DNA of 41,145 nt from Methanoregula sp. (GTDB taxonomy: Archaea; Halobacteriota; Methanomicrobia; Methanomicrobiales; Methanospirillaceae). The stretch spans positions 1 through 41,145 of the forward strand of contig JAJRBZ010000097.1 in NCBI GenBank assembly GCA_028679185.1, written 5' to 3'. Made by a program: the position numbers and the translations under genes. Under the pieces are notes generated by a model. The model worked only from the letters and a program-made list of their open reading frames with translations. It did not search any database and was not told the origin of the DNA. Positions 1 to 9,218 of the stretch are shown here, piece by piece (position 1 is the stretch's first letter; every line of letters starts with the position of its first letter).

Positions 1-74
1 TTCCTTTTCCTATTAGAAAGAAGGTAAACTTTTTTAGCCTCGCATTTTGGACATGATATTTTTACCATTTCTTC

Positions 75-94
75 CTCGTAATTCCTTTTACGAG
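75..94. repeat. Short perfect inverted repeat downstream of livF
   Basis: CTCGTAA and TTACGAG face each other across a 6-base spacer. The repeat lies in the AT-rich tail beyond the livF stop codon. It could form a small hairpin or be an operator for a gene outside the window. Bases 1-207 hold no other gene that I can support. Confidence 0.3.
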
Positions 95-207
95 TTGGTA
101 GTTAAAATGGTACTATACCCTTTATTTTTTTGAACAATCTTTTTAAAAAAGCTACCGACACCGGGACTTTTATAAAAGAAAGGCTGTCTGTGCTCTGGTT
201 GGTTTTA

Positions 208-903
208 TCAGAAGCCAAGGTATGCTTTCTGGATATGCGGGTCGTGCATGAGCTCTTTTGCCTTTCCTTCCTTTATGATCCTCCCGTTTTCGAGGACATA
301 CCCGCGCTGGCACATATTGAGCGCATGCCGGACGTTCTGCTCCAGAAGTAATACCGTGATCCCTTCACGCCCCAGTTGCTCAAGGGACCTGAATACCTGG
401 CCAACAAGGAGCGGGGATAGCCCGGTTGAGGGTTCATCGAGAATGAGAAGCTTAGGATTAGACATCAGTGCACGCCCGATAGTAAGCATCTGTTGTTCCC
501 CTCCGCTTAATGTTCCTGCCATCTGCTGCTCGCGTTCCTGCAGGATTGGAAAAAGCGAGTATACATGCTTAAGACTGGCTGCATAGTCAGTCCGGTCACT
601 TGCGCCCAGCATGAGATTTTCAGCCACGGGCATTTTTGGAAAGATCTCACGTTTTTCAGGAACAAGTGCAAGACCTTTATTGAAAAGATCATACGGGTGC
701 ATCCCAAGAATATTCTCTCCAAGAAATGTAATGGATCCACTGGCTTTTTGGTTCAGCCCGACGATGGTTTCGACGGTTGTAGTTTTCCCGGCACCGTTTG
801 GTCCGATGAGAGTGACTAGCTCGCCCTTGTCAACATGAAGGCAAAGATCCCAGACAACCTGGAGGTTTGCGTGAAATACATTCAGACCCGAAATTGAAAG
901 CAT
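208..903 (-). CDS. livF: Branched-chain amino acid ABC transporter ATP-binding protein LivF
   Basis: This is an ABC ATPase of the LivF family, one of the two cytoplasmic ATPases that power high-affinity import of branched-chain amino acids or related amide compounds. Visible motifs are Walker A GPNGAGKTT, Q-loop region, signature LSGGEQQM, Walker B LLILDEPS and the switch-region LLLEQN, in the usual order. At about 231 residues it is normal for LivF. I place the start at the ATG giving MLSISGLNV, 13 bases after the livG stop. The longer open frame would overlap livG by 35 bases and add a non-homologous N-terminus. No permease (LivH/LivM) or binding protein (LivK) gene lies in the window. They may be to the left of the window edge or elsewhere. 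The substrate is therefore unknown. Confidence 0.88.
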   Translation of the reverse strand: MLSISGLNVFHANLQVVWDLCLHVDKGELVTLIGPNGAGKTTTVETIVGLNQKASGSITFLGENILGMHPYDLFNKGLALVPEKREIFPKMPVAENLMLGASDRTDYAASLKHVYSLFPILQEREQQMAGTLSGGEQQMLTIGRALMSNPKLLILDEPSTGLSPLLVGQVFRSLEQLGREGITVLLLEQNVRHALNMCQRGYVLENGRIIKEGKAKELMHDPHIQKAYLGF

Positions 904-916
904 GGAGCCCGTTGTT

Positions 917-1645
917 TCAGAAAGCATGCATGTCACCAAGGTAGGTATCAATCACTTTCTGGTTGTTTACCACTTCATAAGGATGTCCTTCCGCAATCTT
1001 TTCCCCATGATCCAGCACAACAATCCGGTTCGATACACCCATGATGACACTCATCACGTGCTCGATGATCAGGATGGAAACACCATTTTCGCGAATTTTT
1101 TTGATCAGGTTTACCGCTTCGTTGCTCTCTTTTGGATTAAGTCCGGTGGTAAGTTCATCAAGCAGCAACAGTTTTGGTTTTGAAGCGAGTGCACGTGCAA
1201 GCTGCACCTTTTTTAATTCTACCACATTTAAGTTTTTGATGATTGTTTCCTGTTTATCCTGGGGAAAACTTACAAAATCGAGGATCTGTGTTGCCTCAGA
1301 TTTTGCCTCGCCCATGCTGATCTTTTTGTGGTTGCCAAACAATGCACCAATCATCGTGCATTCGAGCGCGGTAAGTCCGGGAAAAGATTCTGCAATCTGG
1401 AACGTTTTCGCGATCCCTTTTTTGCAGATCTGGTCAGCCTTGAGTCCGGTAATGTCCTCGCCACAGAAAGTGATCGTTCCTGTAGTCGGTATACTGACGC
1501 CGGAAATCATGTTCAGAAGGGTTGTTTTTCCTGCCCCGTTTGGTCCGACAAGTCCGACGATCTCGTTGTCCCCTAATGAGAGATCAACATTATTGACTGC
1601 GCGCAAGCCCCCGATCTGTTTGCTCAGACCACTGACGATCAGCAT
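917..1645 (-). CDS. livG: Branched-chain amino acid ABC transporter ATP-binding protein LivG
   Basis: This is the partner ATPase of LivF and comes first in a two-gene minus-strand operon. Walker A is GPNGAGKTTLLN near residue 34. Walker B is LLLLDELTTGLNP, with DEL in place of the common DEP. The switch histidine is in LIIEHVM. The ABC signature normally read as LSGGQ is replaced by LNVVELKK ahead of VQLARALA. LivG/UrtD-type proteins often have a relaxed signature, so I read this as family variation, not as decay. Length (242 aa) is near the family norm. A 300-base gene-free stretch precedes it, so the promoter should lie there. Without linked permeases the transported compound cannot be named. 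Confidence 0.87.
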   Translation of the reverse strand: MLIVSGLSKQIGGLRAVNNVDLSLGDNEIVGLVGPNGAGKTTLLNMISGVSIPTTGTITFCGEDITGLKADQICKKGIAKTFQIAESFPGLTALECTMIGALFGNHKKISMGEAKSEATQILDFVSFPQDKQETIIKNLNVVELKKVQLARALASKPKLLLLDELTTGLNPKESNEAVNLIKKIRENGVSILIIEHVMSVIMGVSNRIVVLDHGEKIAEGHPYEVVNNQKVIDTYLGDMHAF

Positions 1646-1944
1646 TTGAACACCATGCCGGTTATTATCATGTTAAAGTTTAGCATAGCGCAGTCTTAAA
1701 GATACTGCCGATTCTCCGGCGAATCAAAATAAGGCAAATTTCCAGCCCGTGCAATGGTGTAACCTGCTCCCGGGGAAAGCTGCCACTGTTACCTGTTCCA
1801 GGTATAATGAACAGCTTCTCGGAATGTGGTTCCACCGAATTTCATACTCTTCTTTGCAGCGGCAGGTAATCACAGCTGTATCTTTTCCTGAATGGTAGTC
1901 AGAGGGAAACAGAGTCCATGGTATGTGGATAGGGCCGGTCATCA
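1646..1944. other. Intergenic region upstream of livG, no gene seen
   Basis: About 300 bases separate livG from the 3' end of the histidine kinase gene. Frames in it are short and unlike any protein I recognise. It must hold the livG promoter. A GGAA-N5-TTCC element at 1821-1833 resembles an NrpR site but has the wrong spacing. Confidence 0.5.
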
Positions 1945-3414
1945 TCAACGTGTATTTTCAAGAGTATTCTTGACAATTTTTGGAAGGTGGAGGGTAAACG
2001 TACTTCCGGCGTTAAGGGTACTTGCCACTGTGATATCACCGCCGTGCATCTGCATAATCTTTTTTGCAATCGAAAGGGATAGTCCGATACGATCGTACCT
2101 GCGGGACAGTTGTGCTGCATCAGCGAGCTGGAATGGTTCAAAAATTGATGAAAATGCACTCTCGGAAATTCCGGCTCCATTATCCCGGACAGAAATTTGA
2201 TGACAGGTATCATCAATACCGGAACGGTAAAAAATGCTGATTTCACGCGGTGGTTTTGAGAAATTAACCGCATTCGAGAGGAGTGCATCAAATACACCGA
2301 AAAGCCGGTCCATATCTGCAGTGATAATAAGGGAATCGGGTATATCAAGCATTATATCGGCTTTCGAGACATAGCCGCCAGTATCCAGCACACTTTTCAC
2401 CAGCGTTAAGAGGGGAAATTTTGAGTAGCTGATATGAAGTCGGCCGCTTTCCAGTACTGATAGTTCAAGCATCTGGTTGATTATCTGGCGTTCCCGTTCC
2501 ACACTTACAAGACAGCGCTCAAGAATCTTTTTTGCAGGTTCAGGAATGCCAAATCCCGCGGGATCCTGAACAAGCAGGTTCAGATAACCCAGAATCGGCT
2601 GGAGCGGAGTCCGCAGCTCATGAGCGACAGTAATGATAATCCCTCTCCGTCGCTCGTTGTCAAGCTGAATCTTATCTTCAAGCTGCTGCTTATCGGAAAT
2701 ATCGACAAGATTGACAAGGGTCGCAGGTTCACCTGCATGAATAATTGGATTTGTGAGGAGTAAGGCCATGCGTTTATCCCCGGATTTTGTCATAAACCGG
2801 AATTCGCCTCTGTCTGCTTTGTGGTTCTCCTCCGATATGCGGATTAAAAAAATTTTAAATTCTTGCTGGTCTGCAGCATAAACTAAGGTCAGGAAATCAT
2901 TTCCTGTAATTTCTTTTGGCAGGTACCCGGAAAAAACAGAAAATGCCGGATTCGCATACAGGATTTTCCTGTGCTTCACGATCAGAATACTGATCTGTGA
3001 GTTCTGAGTGAGCTGGTGGCAATGCACCAGCTCATCGTTAACCGCCAGCTCAGAGATTTTACGGACGTTGATGTCAGTTACCATACAACTGTATGTTGTG
3101 CCATCAAGAGCGTTCCAGGACAGGTCAACCCAGCATTCATTTCCCTCTTTTGTTTCAAAACGGGTTTCAAATCCGAGGGTTTCACTATGTTGTCCAATCA
3201 GTGTCAAAAACCGGCTTTTCTCTTCTTCATTGTAAAAGAGCGAAGTAAATTTTTTTTCATTCAGTTCTCCTGGCTGGTAATGAAGGAGACTGGAGAATGC
3301 ATCATTGATCTGCCATATCGTAAAATCTGTTTTGTCAAAAAAAAGGATACCATGGTGTGAATTCTGAAACATCGTACGGTACCGTGCTTCACCGGTCCGT
3401 TTCCTGCCTGCCAT
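1945..3414 (-). CDS. PAS-domain sensor histidine kinase
   Basis: This is a cytoplasmic sensor kinase of about 489 residues with no membrane segment. Two PAS domains come first; the first begins at RYRTMFQNSHHGILFFD and the second around SQISILIVKHRKILYANPAF. A HisKA dimerisation helix follows with the phospho-acceptor in AHELRTPLQP. The HATPase_c domain has an N box (LLSNAVNF), G1 (DNGAGIS), F box (IFEPF) and G2 (GLSLSIAKKI). All catalytic motifs look intact. I prefer the ATG of MAGRKRTGEA, because a TATA-like gatatatctta stretch lies 30-45 bases upstream. A start 20 codons earlier (3474) is possible. No response regulator is adjacent, so the output partner is unknown. Confidence 0.85.
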   Translation of the reverse strand: MAGRKRTGEARYRTMFQNSHHGILFFDKTDFTIWQINDAFSSLLHYQPGELNEKKFTSLFYNEEEKSRFLTLIGQHSETLGFETRFETKEGNECWVDLSWNALDGTTYSCMVTDINVRKISELAVNDELVHCHQLTQNSQISILIVKHRKILYANPAFSVFSGYLPKEITGNDFLTLVYAADQQEFKIFLIRISEENHKADRGEFRFMTKSGDKRMALLLTNPIIHAGEPATLVNLVDISDKQQLEDKIQLDNERRRGIIITVAHELRTPLQPILGYLNLLVQDPAGFGIPEPAKKILERCLVSVERERQIINQMLELSVLESGRLHISYSKFPLLTLVKSVLDTGGYVSKADIMLDIPDSLIITADMDRLFGVFDALLSNAVNFSKPPREISIFYRSGIDDTCHQISVRDNGAGISESAFSSIFEPFQLADAAQLSRRYDRIGLSLSIAKKIMQMHGGDITVASTLNAGSTFTLHLPKIVKNTLENTR

Positions 3415-3645
3415 GTTAACTACGAAATTTGAATCTCTTGTTATTTTAAGATATATCTCGGAAAAAAGCACCATTGAAAAAACATGTACATTATATCTGA
3501 TATTTTCGAAAAGAGCGGTACTATCAGAAATCCGGTATTTATACCTGTCTTTTCTTTTGGATTTCTCAAAGGATATCCATGATTATATTTTGTTTAAGAC
3601 AAAGAGCAGTGGATTGAAATAACAAGCCATGTAAACCCGGTAGTT

Positions 3646-4326
3646 ATGCGCCCGTATGTCATAGTAAATGTTGCAATGAGCGCTGACGGGAAGATCTCCA
3701 CTCGTCAGCGCCGACAGGTAAGGATATCCGGTGCACAGGATTTTACACGAGTTGACCGGTTAAAAGCCAAAAGTGATGCGGTCATGGTAGGTATCGGTAC
3801 TGTTCTTGCTGATGATCCTTCACTCACAATAAAATCCGAAGAATGCCGTAAATATCGCAAAGAACATGGTCAGGATGAGCATCCCGTTCGCATTGTTGTG
3901 GACAGCTCAGCTCGCATCTCTCCCGATGCATCAGTCCTGAATAAAGGGGAGGGGAAGCGTGTGATTGCGGTTTCCCGCAGAGCGGATGTCACTAAAGTAT
4001 CTGCCCTGAAAAAAAAATCGACTGTAATTGTAAACGGTGATGATGATGTTGACCTGACGTCCCTTATGGGTGAGCTTTATTCGATGGGTGTTCACCGTAT
4101 TATGGTGGAAGGGGGCGGGACACTCATTGCAGGATTGTTTGAAGCAGGCCTTGTAAATGAGATCTTCACATTCATTGGTAACATTATCATCGGAGGCAGA
4201 GATGCACCCACATGTACTGATGGAGAAGGTTTCATTAAAGACTCCTCGTTTCCCCGGCTGACGCTTCAGGAGGCTCGCAGAATCGATGATGGTATGCTCC
4301 TTCACTGGATTGTAGAAAATCCGTAG
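3646..4326 (+). CDS. arfC: 2,5-diamino-6-(ribosylamino)-pyrimidinone 5'-phosphate reductase (riboflavin/F420 precursor pathway)
   Basis: This protein belongs to the RibD C-terminal reductase family in its stand-alone archaeal form. The family reduces the ribosyl side chain of the diaminopyrimidinone phosphate to the ribityl compound with NAD(P)H, the third step towards riboflavin in archaea. That pathway also feeds the deazaflavin of coenzyme F420. Recognisable segments are NVAMSADGKIST at the N-terminus, KSDAVMVGIGTVLADDPSLT near residue 45, and the nucleotide-binding VEGGGTLIAGLFE near residue 150. Length, 226 aa, is normal for the archaeal enzyme and there is no fused deaminase domain. It is transcribed alone, divergently from the histidine kinase. 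Confidence 0.88.
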   Translation: MRPYVIVNVAMSADGKISTRQRRQVRISGAQDFTRVDRLKAKSDAVMVGIGTVLADDPSLTIKSEECRKYRKEHGQDEHPVRIVVDSSARISPDASVLNKGEGKRVIAVSRRADVTKVSALKKKSTVIVNGDDDVDLTSLMGELYSMGVHRIMVEGGGTLIAGLFEAGLVNEIFTFIGNIIIGGRDAPTCTDGEGFIKDSSFPRLTLQEARRIDDGMLLHWIVENP

Positions 4327-4374
4327 CTGAATAAAGAATACATGAAAAACACAGCCTCTTTTTATACATATATC

Positions 4375-4389
4375 GTTCGTTAAACGAAC
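4375..4389. promoter_or_regulatory. Perfect palindrome GTTCGTT-A-AACGAAC after a TATA-like box
   Basis: Seven-base arms flank a single base. A TATA-like tttatacata lies immediately upstream at 4360-4370. The palindrome therefore falls near the expected transcription start of the permease gene, which suits a repressor site. The regulator is unknown. Confidence 0.45.
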
Positions 4390-4466
4390 AATCTGTAAGA
4401 CAATAAATGCGTTTTTCCTCATCGATCCTGCCCTTGATTTTAGTTTTTTTAGGACAATCCCCATAT

Positions 4467-5744
4467 ATGCCAAGGCTCATCACCCTTAATAAAAAACACT
4501 ATTCCACGTACATTCCGGTCATGGTTCTTGCTGCCGTCTTCCTTCTCACAGCGATCCGGCAGGTCGGGAGATTTAATTTCAAGATCTGGCAGATCATGCT
4601 TGGCGGAGCAGCATCTGTCCTAATTACCGGGCAGATATCGCTTTCCGATGCACTGGGAGCGATCAATACCGATGTCATGGTTTTTTTGTTCGGCATGTTT
4701 ATTGTTGGCGAAGCACTTGTGGAGAGCGGATATCTTTCCAGTATTTCCGGCCGCTTTTTTTCGCTCGCCCGGACTCCGGATCAGATGATTATTTTCATAC
4801 TCTTTGGCATGGGTTTTCTTTCCGCCCTTCTGATGAATGATACTCTCGCCATCATCGGAACCCCCCTGGTTTTGGGACTTGCCACAAAGTTCCGGATATC
4901 GTCTAAACTGATGCTTCTCTGTCTTGCGATCGCCGTCACTACGGGCAGTGTCATGAGTCCTATCGGCAACCCGCAGAACCTGCTTGTCGCAGTGAACAGC
5001 GATTTACAGACCCCTTTTGTTACATTCGGGCTGTACCTTTTCCTCCCCACGCTCATCAGCCTTGGGATCGCTTTCCTGGTACTGCGCTATTTTTTTGCCG
5101 GGGATTTTAATTCTGGAATTTTCGTGCACGAGACAGTACAAAAATGCGATCCTTCAAAAGTCCTGCCGGTCAAATGCTCGCTCGCACTACTCATTTTCCT
5201 GGCGGCAATCAACTTTGGCGCATCACTGGCGGCAAGCACACTTCTCGTCCCGCTTCCCCTTATTGCTTTATGCGCAGCAGTGCCCCCCCTGCTCTTCTCA
5301 TCACGACGGGTTGACCTGGTACGGAACATTGACTGGTACACTATCGTGTTCTTCGCCGCGATGTTCGTCCTGATGGAAAGCGTGTGGCAGACCGGATTCT
5401 TCCAGGGATTTGTTTCTGGTTCACAACTCACTTCTGTTCCCGCTATTCTCGGCACAAGTGTGATTATCAGCCAGTTCATCTCCAATGTTCCCTTCGTTGC
5501 CCTGTTCCTTCCGATGATCCTGCAGGCAGGTGGCACGACTTCCCAGATAATGGCACTTGCAGCGGGCAGCACGATCGCCGGTAACCTCACTATCATTGGC
5601 GCTGCAAGCACCGTGATCATCATTCAGAATGCAGAAAAACAGGGCGAGACCCTCACGTTTTTTGAATTTGCCCGGGTAGGTGTCCCGCTGACAGTCCTGC
5701 AGATCGCGGTGTACTGGGTATGGCTGATGTTCCTGCCGTTGTAA
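4467..5744 (+). CDS. ArsB/NhaD-type anion or Na+/H+ permease (SLC13-like)
   Basis: This is an integral membrane transporter of the ion transporter superfamily that includes ArsB, NhaD and CitM/SLC13 carriers. About ten hydrophobic segments run through 425 residues. The conserved re-entrant motif is seen as PIGNPQNLLVAV near residue 165, and a second half-repeat motif is in SNVPFVALFLPM. The substrate could be arsenite, Na+/H+ or an organic or inorganic anion. The sequence alone does not decide, and no arsR or arsenate reductase is beside it. I start at the ATG for MPRLITLN, preceded by aggac. An upstream ATG at 4407 would add 20 residues including a short hydrophobic run and would also fit the predicted promoter. 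Confidence 0.8.
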   Translation: MPRLITLNKKHYSTYIPVMVLAAVFLLTAIRQVGRFNFKIWQIMLGGAASVLITGQISLSDALGAINTDVMVFLFGMFIVGEALVESGYLSSISGRFFSLARTPDQMIIFILFGMGFLSALLMNDTLAIIGTPLVLGLATKFRISSKLMLLCLAIAVTTGSVMSPIGNPQNLLVAVNSDLQTPFVTFGLYLFLPTLISLGIAFLVLRYFFAGDFNSGIFVHETVQKCDPSKVLPVKCSLALLIFLAAINFGASLAASTLLVPLPLIALCAAVPPLLFSSRRVDLVRNIDWYTIVFFAAMFVLMESVWQTGFFQGFVSGSQLTSVPAILGTSVIISQFISNVPFVALFLPMILQAGGTTSQIMALAAGSTIAGNLTIIGAASTVIIIQNAEKQGETLTFFEFARVGVPLTVLQIAVYWVWLMFLPL

Positions 5745-5748
5745 AATC

Positions 5749-5775
5749 ACAACAGAGAGACCGCCTGTTGTTTTT
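5749..5775 (+). terminator. Hairpin plus T-run after the permease gene
   Basis: ACAACAG pairs with CTGTTGT across a 9-base loop, and the second arm runs into five T residues. It begins four bases after the permease stop codon, as expected for a transcription terminator. Confidence 0.6.
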
Positions 5776-5882
5776 AAGAATGTTCCGCCCGCAGGGCTTC
5801 CAGATCCTGAACGCACCCGGATTCCTGTGGTGCCGCAAAGATAATGCAATACAATAGCATAAAAACGCATGACGCAGGATAT

Positions 5883-5916
5883 CCAGGGATTGCCAGAATA
5901 AAAAAAATATCCCTGG
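5883..5916. repeat. Inverted repeat CCAGGGAT / ATCCCTGG upstream of the cupin gene
   Basis: Two perfect 8-base arms are separated by 18 mostly A/T bases, and a further CCAGGG occurs at 5938. All lie between the permease terminator and a TATA-like ggttataaac at 5942-5951 in front of the cupin gene. This could be an operator or a hairpin. No regulator is identified. Confidence 0.35.
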
Positions 5917-5985
5917 TTGCTGCTCTCAGGAAAGAAGCCAGGGTTATAAACAACGTTCACCAACATCACTGAGCGGATAGATTGC

Positions 5986-6351
5986 ATGGCAGAATACAAA
6001 CTCGAAAACCCGGATAAACCAGACAAAAAACGCGAAGAACTCAAAAGCAGGGTCCTGCAGTTAAGAGATCTCGTGAATTACAATGAGGGTACGGTCGCGA
6101 GCCGGATGATCATCTCGCGTAAGGCGGGCAACATCACGATCTTCTCCTTTGACGAAAACGAAGGTCTCTCTGAGCATACCGCACCGTTTGATGCTGTGGT
6201 CACTATTCTTGACGGGGAGTGTGAGGTCTGGGTCGCGGGACAGACATATACGATGAAGGAAGGAGACACGATCATCTTCCCGGCCAACGTCCCGCATGCC
6301 CTTTCCGCTATCACGAAGTTCAAAATGTCGCTGACCATGATCAAGGAGTAA
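5986..6351 (+). CDS. Small cupin-domain protein
   Basis: This is a single-domain beta-barrel protein of 121 residues with a Cupin_2 pattern. Motif 1 is present in reduced form as SEHTAPFDAVVTILDGECEVWV, and motif 2 as GDTIIFPANVPHAL. His residues in EHT and PHA are probable metal ligands, though motif 1 lacks the second His of a classical HxH. A charged N-terminal stretch of about 35 residues precedes the barrel. Such proteins often bind a metal and a small ligand; no reaction can be assigned. The stop codon is only four bases from the next gene, so the two are probably cotranscribed. Confidence 0.8.
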   Translation: MAEYKLENPDKPDKKREELKSRVLQLRDLVNYNEGTVASRMIISRKAGNITIFSFDENEGLSEHTAPFDAVVTILDGECEVWVAGQTYTMKEGDTIIFPANVPHALSAITKFKMSLTMIKE

Positions 6352-6355
6352 GAAA

Positions 6356-6634
6356 ATGGGCGGAGATGAGAAAGACGGGTATTACTGCTCGATCTGCGGG
6401 GGAATTCCCCCGGACAGGATCACTACTAAAAGAGTGCTCATTGATGGTAAGGAAACGGGCATTGACCACCTGGACTGGATCTTTGATGAAGTAAAAAAAC
6501 TCAACCTTTCTGATGACGCTGCTATTTCTGACGCGCTTTTAACAATGGTAAAACAGTTCAATTATGTACCCACAAAAAAATCTGAAGTGTATGCAGCAGC
6601 GTTATTCACGGAATATAAGAAACGGAAGATTTAA
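6356..6634 (+). CDS. Small conserved archaeal protein with N-terminal CxxC
   Basis: This is a 92-residue soluble protein beginning with a YYCSICGG zinc- or iron-type knuckle, followed by a basic strand (KRVLIDGKETGIDHLD) and a helical, charged C-terminal half ending in KKRKI. I recognise the pattern as a small conserved methanogen protein, sometimes labelled loosely as a transcription factor, but I cannot assign a function. It is translated right after the cupin gene, and the pair has its own upstream promoter region. There is a single visible CxxC, so metal binding would need a partner site or a dimer. Confidence 0.75.
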   Translation: MGGDEKDGYYCSICGGIPPDRITTKRVLIDGKETGIDHLDWIFDEVKKLNLSDDAAISDALLTMVKQFNYVPTKKSEVYAAALFTEYKKRKI

Positions 6635-6729
6635 TCACCTTTAATTTTATTATTCAGACCGGAGTAACAAAAAACAACATTGGATTACAGGTCAGGGAGC
6701 AGTCGGGGGCACAACAAGTCTTTTGAGAA

Positions 6730-6746
6730 CAGGCAGCCATGGCCTG
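6730..6746. promoter_or_regulatory. Inverted repeat CAGGC-N7-GCCTG in the copA promoter
   Basis: The repeat lies directly before a TATA-like ataatataca and 27 bases before the copA start. Its position suits an operator. The arms are only five bases long, so chance is possible. Confidence 0.3.
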
Positions 6747-6772
6747 ATAATATACAATAGGAGATTATTCCG

Positions 6773-9205
6773 ATGGTTGAACCGGAAAAAAAGAAAGCAG
6801 AATTGAAAATTTCAGGAATGCATTGTGCAACGTGTGCAATTAATATTGAAGAATCACTGGCGCAGATCAAGGATGTATCCAAGGTTCAGGTGAATTTTGG
6901 CACCGACACAGCACATGTTGAGTTTGATCCCACAAAAGTCTCGCTTACTGAACTGGAAAAAGCAGTAAAGACAGTGGGATATGATGTGGTGAACCGTGAA
7001 GTCACCCTCAAAATAGGGGGTATGGTTTGTGCTACCTGCGTCCAGACAATTGAAGCTGCGCTGCGGGCTCTCTCCGGTATCATATCTGCAAATGTGAATC
7101 TCGGTACCGAAAAGGCATATGTCACCTACAACCCCTCAGTATCAACAATTCCGGAGATGAAAAAAGCCATCGAGGAGGCGGGTTACCAGTATCTCGGGAT
7201 TGCAGGAGAAGTGAGTGAGGAAGCCGAAAAGAATGCACGGGAAAAAGATCTGCATGACAAATTTCTCCGGTTCACCGTCGGGTTTGCTGTAAGCATCCCG
7301 CTTATGCTCGCCATGTGGGTGCCCCTTCCCCTCGCCATGCACACTCTTGCATATGTGATGCTGGTTATCTCGGCACCGGTTTTCTATTTTGTTGCCTATC
7401 CTATCTTTCGTGCTGCATCTATGGCGCTCCGCAACCGTTCACTCAATATGGATGTGATGTACGCGATGGGTACCGGAGTTGCGTTTGCAGCCAGTGTTAT
7501 GGGAACATTCGGTATCATTCTCACTCATGAGTTCATCTTCTATGATACTGCGATCATGCTCGCTGCATTCCTTATGCTCGGGCGTTACCTGGAAGCACGG
7601 GCAAAGGGAAGAACCTCAGAAGCTATCAGAAAACTTGCCGGGCTCCGAGCAAAGACCGCTACGATCATCCGTGATGGCAGGGAAGAGGAGATTCCTGTCG
7701 ATGATGTAGTCATCGGAGATATTGTTGTCGTGAAACCGGGCAGCAAGGTTCCGGTTGACGGCGAAGTTGTCGCTGGTGAGAGTTATGTTGATGAATCAAT
7801 GATCACCGGTGAACCTGTTCCACCCCTTAAAGCCAAAGGAAGCCGGGTGGTCGGAGGGACAATCAACACCAACAGCGTGCTGTCAGTGAAAGCTACAAAA
7901 GTAGGGCGGGAAACGGTCCTTGCCCAGATTATCCAGCTCGTGGAGGATGCACAGGGTTCCAAGCCGCCGGTACAGCGGATTGCGGATATTGCGGTGACAT
8001 ATTTTATACCTGCTGTACTTGTAATTGCTGCAACCGCCTTTTTTGTGTGGTTTTTTGTCCTGCATTCGACACTGCTGTTTGCACTGACCGCACTGATATC
8101 GGTGCTCGTAGTTGCCTGTCCCTGCGCTCTTGGACTTGCAACTCCTACTGCTGTGACAGTTGGTGTGGGCAGGGGTGCTGAGCTGGGAATCCTGATAAAA
8201 AATGGTGAGGCACTCGAGATCGCAGAGAAAGTCACGACAGTCGTTTTTGATAAAACCGGTACTCTGACAAAAGGAAAACCGGAGGTGACTGATATTATTC
8301 CGGTCGGCGTTTCCGAACGAACACTCCTTGGTTTTGCCGCAGGTGTTGAAATAAATTCCCAGCACCCGCTTGCCCAGGCAGTTGTGCGTAAAGCAAAAAG
8401 CACCGGAATCAGTATTGAACAGGCTGATCATTTTGATACCTATGGCGGCAAAGGTGTTGCTGCAACAGTGCTTGGAGAAACAGTCCTTGTGGGTAATCGT
8501 ACACTCATGCAGGAAAAAGGTGTAATAATCAACGATGAGGTCGAAAGACAGCTTGCCGCCTTTGAACAGGATGGTAAAACGGCTATCCTGATCGCTGCCG
8601 GCACCCAGATGGCCGGTGTGATTGCAATTGCAGACACACTCAAAGAAACAACCCGGGAATCTGTTGAGCAGCTTAAGTCTATGGGAATTCATGTTGTTAT
8701 GATCACCGGCGACAACAAACGTACCGCACATGCCATTGCCCGACAGATTGGTATTGAGCGGGTGATTGCCGAAGTGCTCCCGCAGGACAAAGCAGAGGAA
8801 GTAAAGACTCTCCAGAAAAAAGGTGAGATCGTGGCATTTGTCGGGGACGGGATCAATGATGCCCCCGCACTTGCCCAGGCGGATGTAGGGATCGCTATTG
8901 GCAGCGGCACAGATGTGGCGATTGAAAGCGGTGATATAGTCCTGATCAAAGATGACCTGCTTGATTCGGTGGCAGCGATCCAGCTTTCAAAAAAAGTGAT
9001 GGGCCGGATTAAAGGGAACATCTTTTGGGCTTTTGCCTACAATACCGCACTCATCCCGGTCGGGGCGGGGGTGCTGTACCCGTTCTTTGGTTTCACGTTC
9101 AAACCGGAACTCGCTGCCCTCGCCATGGCGCTGAGCTCAGTTACCGTGGTCACTCTCTCACTGCTGCTCAAAAAGTATATACCCGAGGCAAAGAAAGGGA
9201 GATAA
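6773..9205 (+). CDS. copA: Copper-translocating P1B-type ATPase CopA
   Basis: This is a heavy-metal P-type ATPase that exports Cu(I) across the membrane. Two N-terminal HMA domains carry GMHCATC and GMVCATC metal-binding loops. Eight hydrophobic segments follow. The actuator TGEP motif lies around residue 345, the transmembrane ion-binding CPC is in [12 protein letters not shown] near residue 449, and the phosphorylated Asp is in DKTGTLTKG near residue 493. The nucleotide-binding HP motif is in QHPLAQA and the hinge is [10 protein letters not shown]. At 810 residues everything expected of CopA is present. The CPC plus two CxxC domains point to Cu(I)/Ag(I) specificity. A GGAG ribosome site lies nine bases before the ATG. 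A YHS-domain gene follows after 13 bases. Confidence 0.95.
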   Translation: MVEPEKKKAELKISGMHCATCAINIEESLAQIKDVSKVQVNFGTDTAHVEFDPTKVSLTELEKAVKTVGYDVVNREVTLKIGGMVCATCVQTIEAALRALSGIISANVNLGTEKAYVTYNPSVSTIPEMKKAIEEAGYQYLGIAGEVSEEAEKNAREKDLHDKFLRFTVGFAVSIPLMLAMWVPLPLAMHTLAYVMLVISAPVFYFVAYPIFRAASMALRNRSLNMDVMYAMGTGVAFAASVMGTFGIILTHEFIFYDTAIMLAAFLMLGRYLEARAKGRTSEAIRKLAGLRAKTATIIRDGREEEIPVDDVVIGDIVVVKPGSKVPVDGEVVAGESYVDESMITGEPVPPLKAKGSRVVGGTINTNSVLSVKATKVGRETVLAQIIQLVEDAQGSKPPVQRIADIAVTYFIPAVLVIAATAFFVWFFVLHSTLLFALTALISVLVVACPCALGLATPTAVTVGVGRGAELGILIKNGEALEIAEKVTTVVFDKTGTLTKGKPEVTDIIPVGVSERTLLGFAAGVEINSQHPLAQAVVRKAKSTGISIEQADHFDTYGGKGVAATVLGETVLVGNRTLMQEKGVIINDEVERQLAAFEQDGKTAILIAAGTQMAGVIAIADTLKETTRESVEQLKSMGIHVVMITGDNKRTAHAIARQIGIERVIAEVLPQDKAEEVKTLQKKGEIVAFVGDGINDAPALAQADVGIAIGSGTDVAIESGDIVLIKDDLLDSVAAIQLSKKVMGRIKGNIFWAFAYNTALIPVGAGVLYPFFGFTFKPELAALAMALSSVTVVTLSLLLKKYIPEAKKGR

Positions 9206-9218
9206 CTGAGGTATATGT

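Noticed and set aside
1821-1833. GGAA-N5-TTCC upstream of livG, like an NrpR site
   Set aside because: The spacing is five, not six, and it lies about 175 bases from the start codon with no TATA box beside it.
7883-8731. 282-codon open frame on the minus strand inside copA
   Set aside because: It is fully antisense to a well-conserved gene, and its Cys/His/Asn-rich translation resembles no family.
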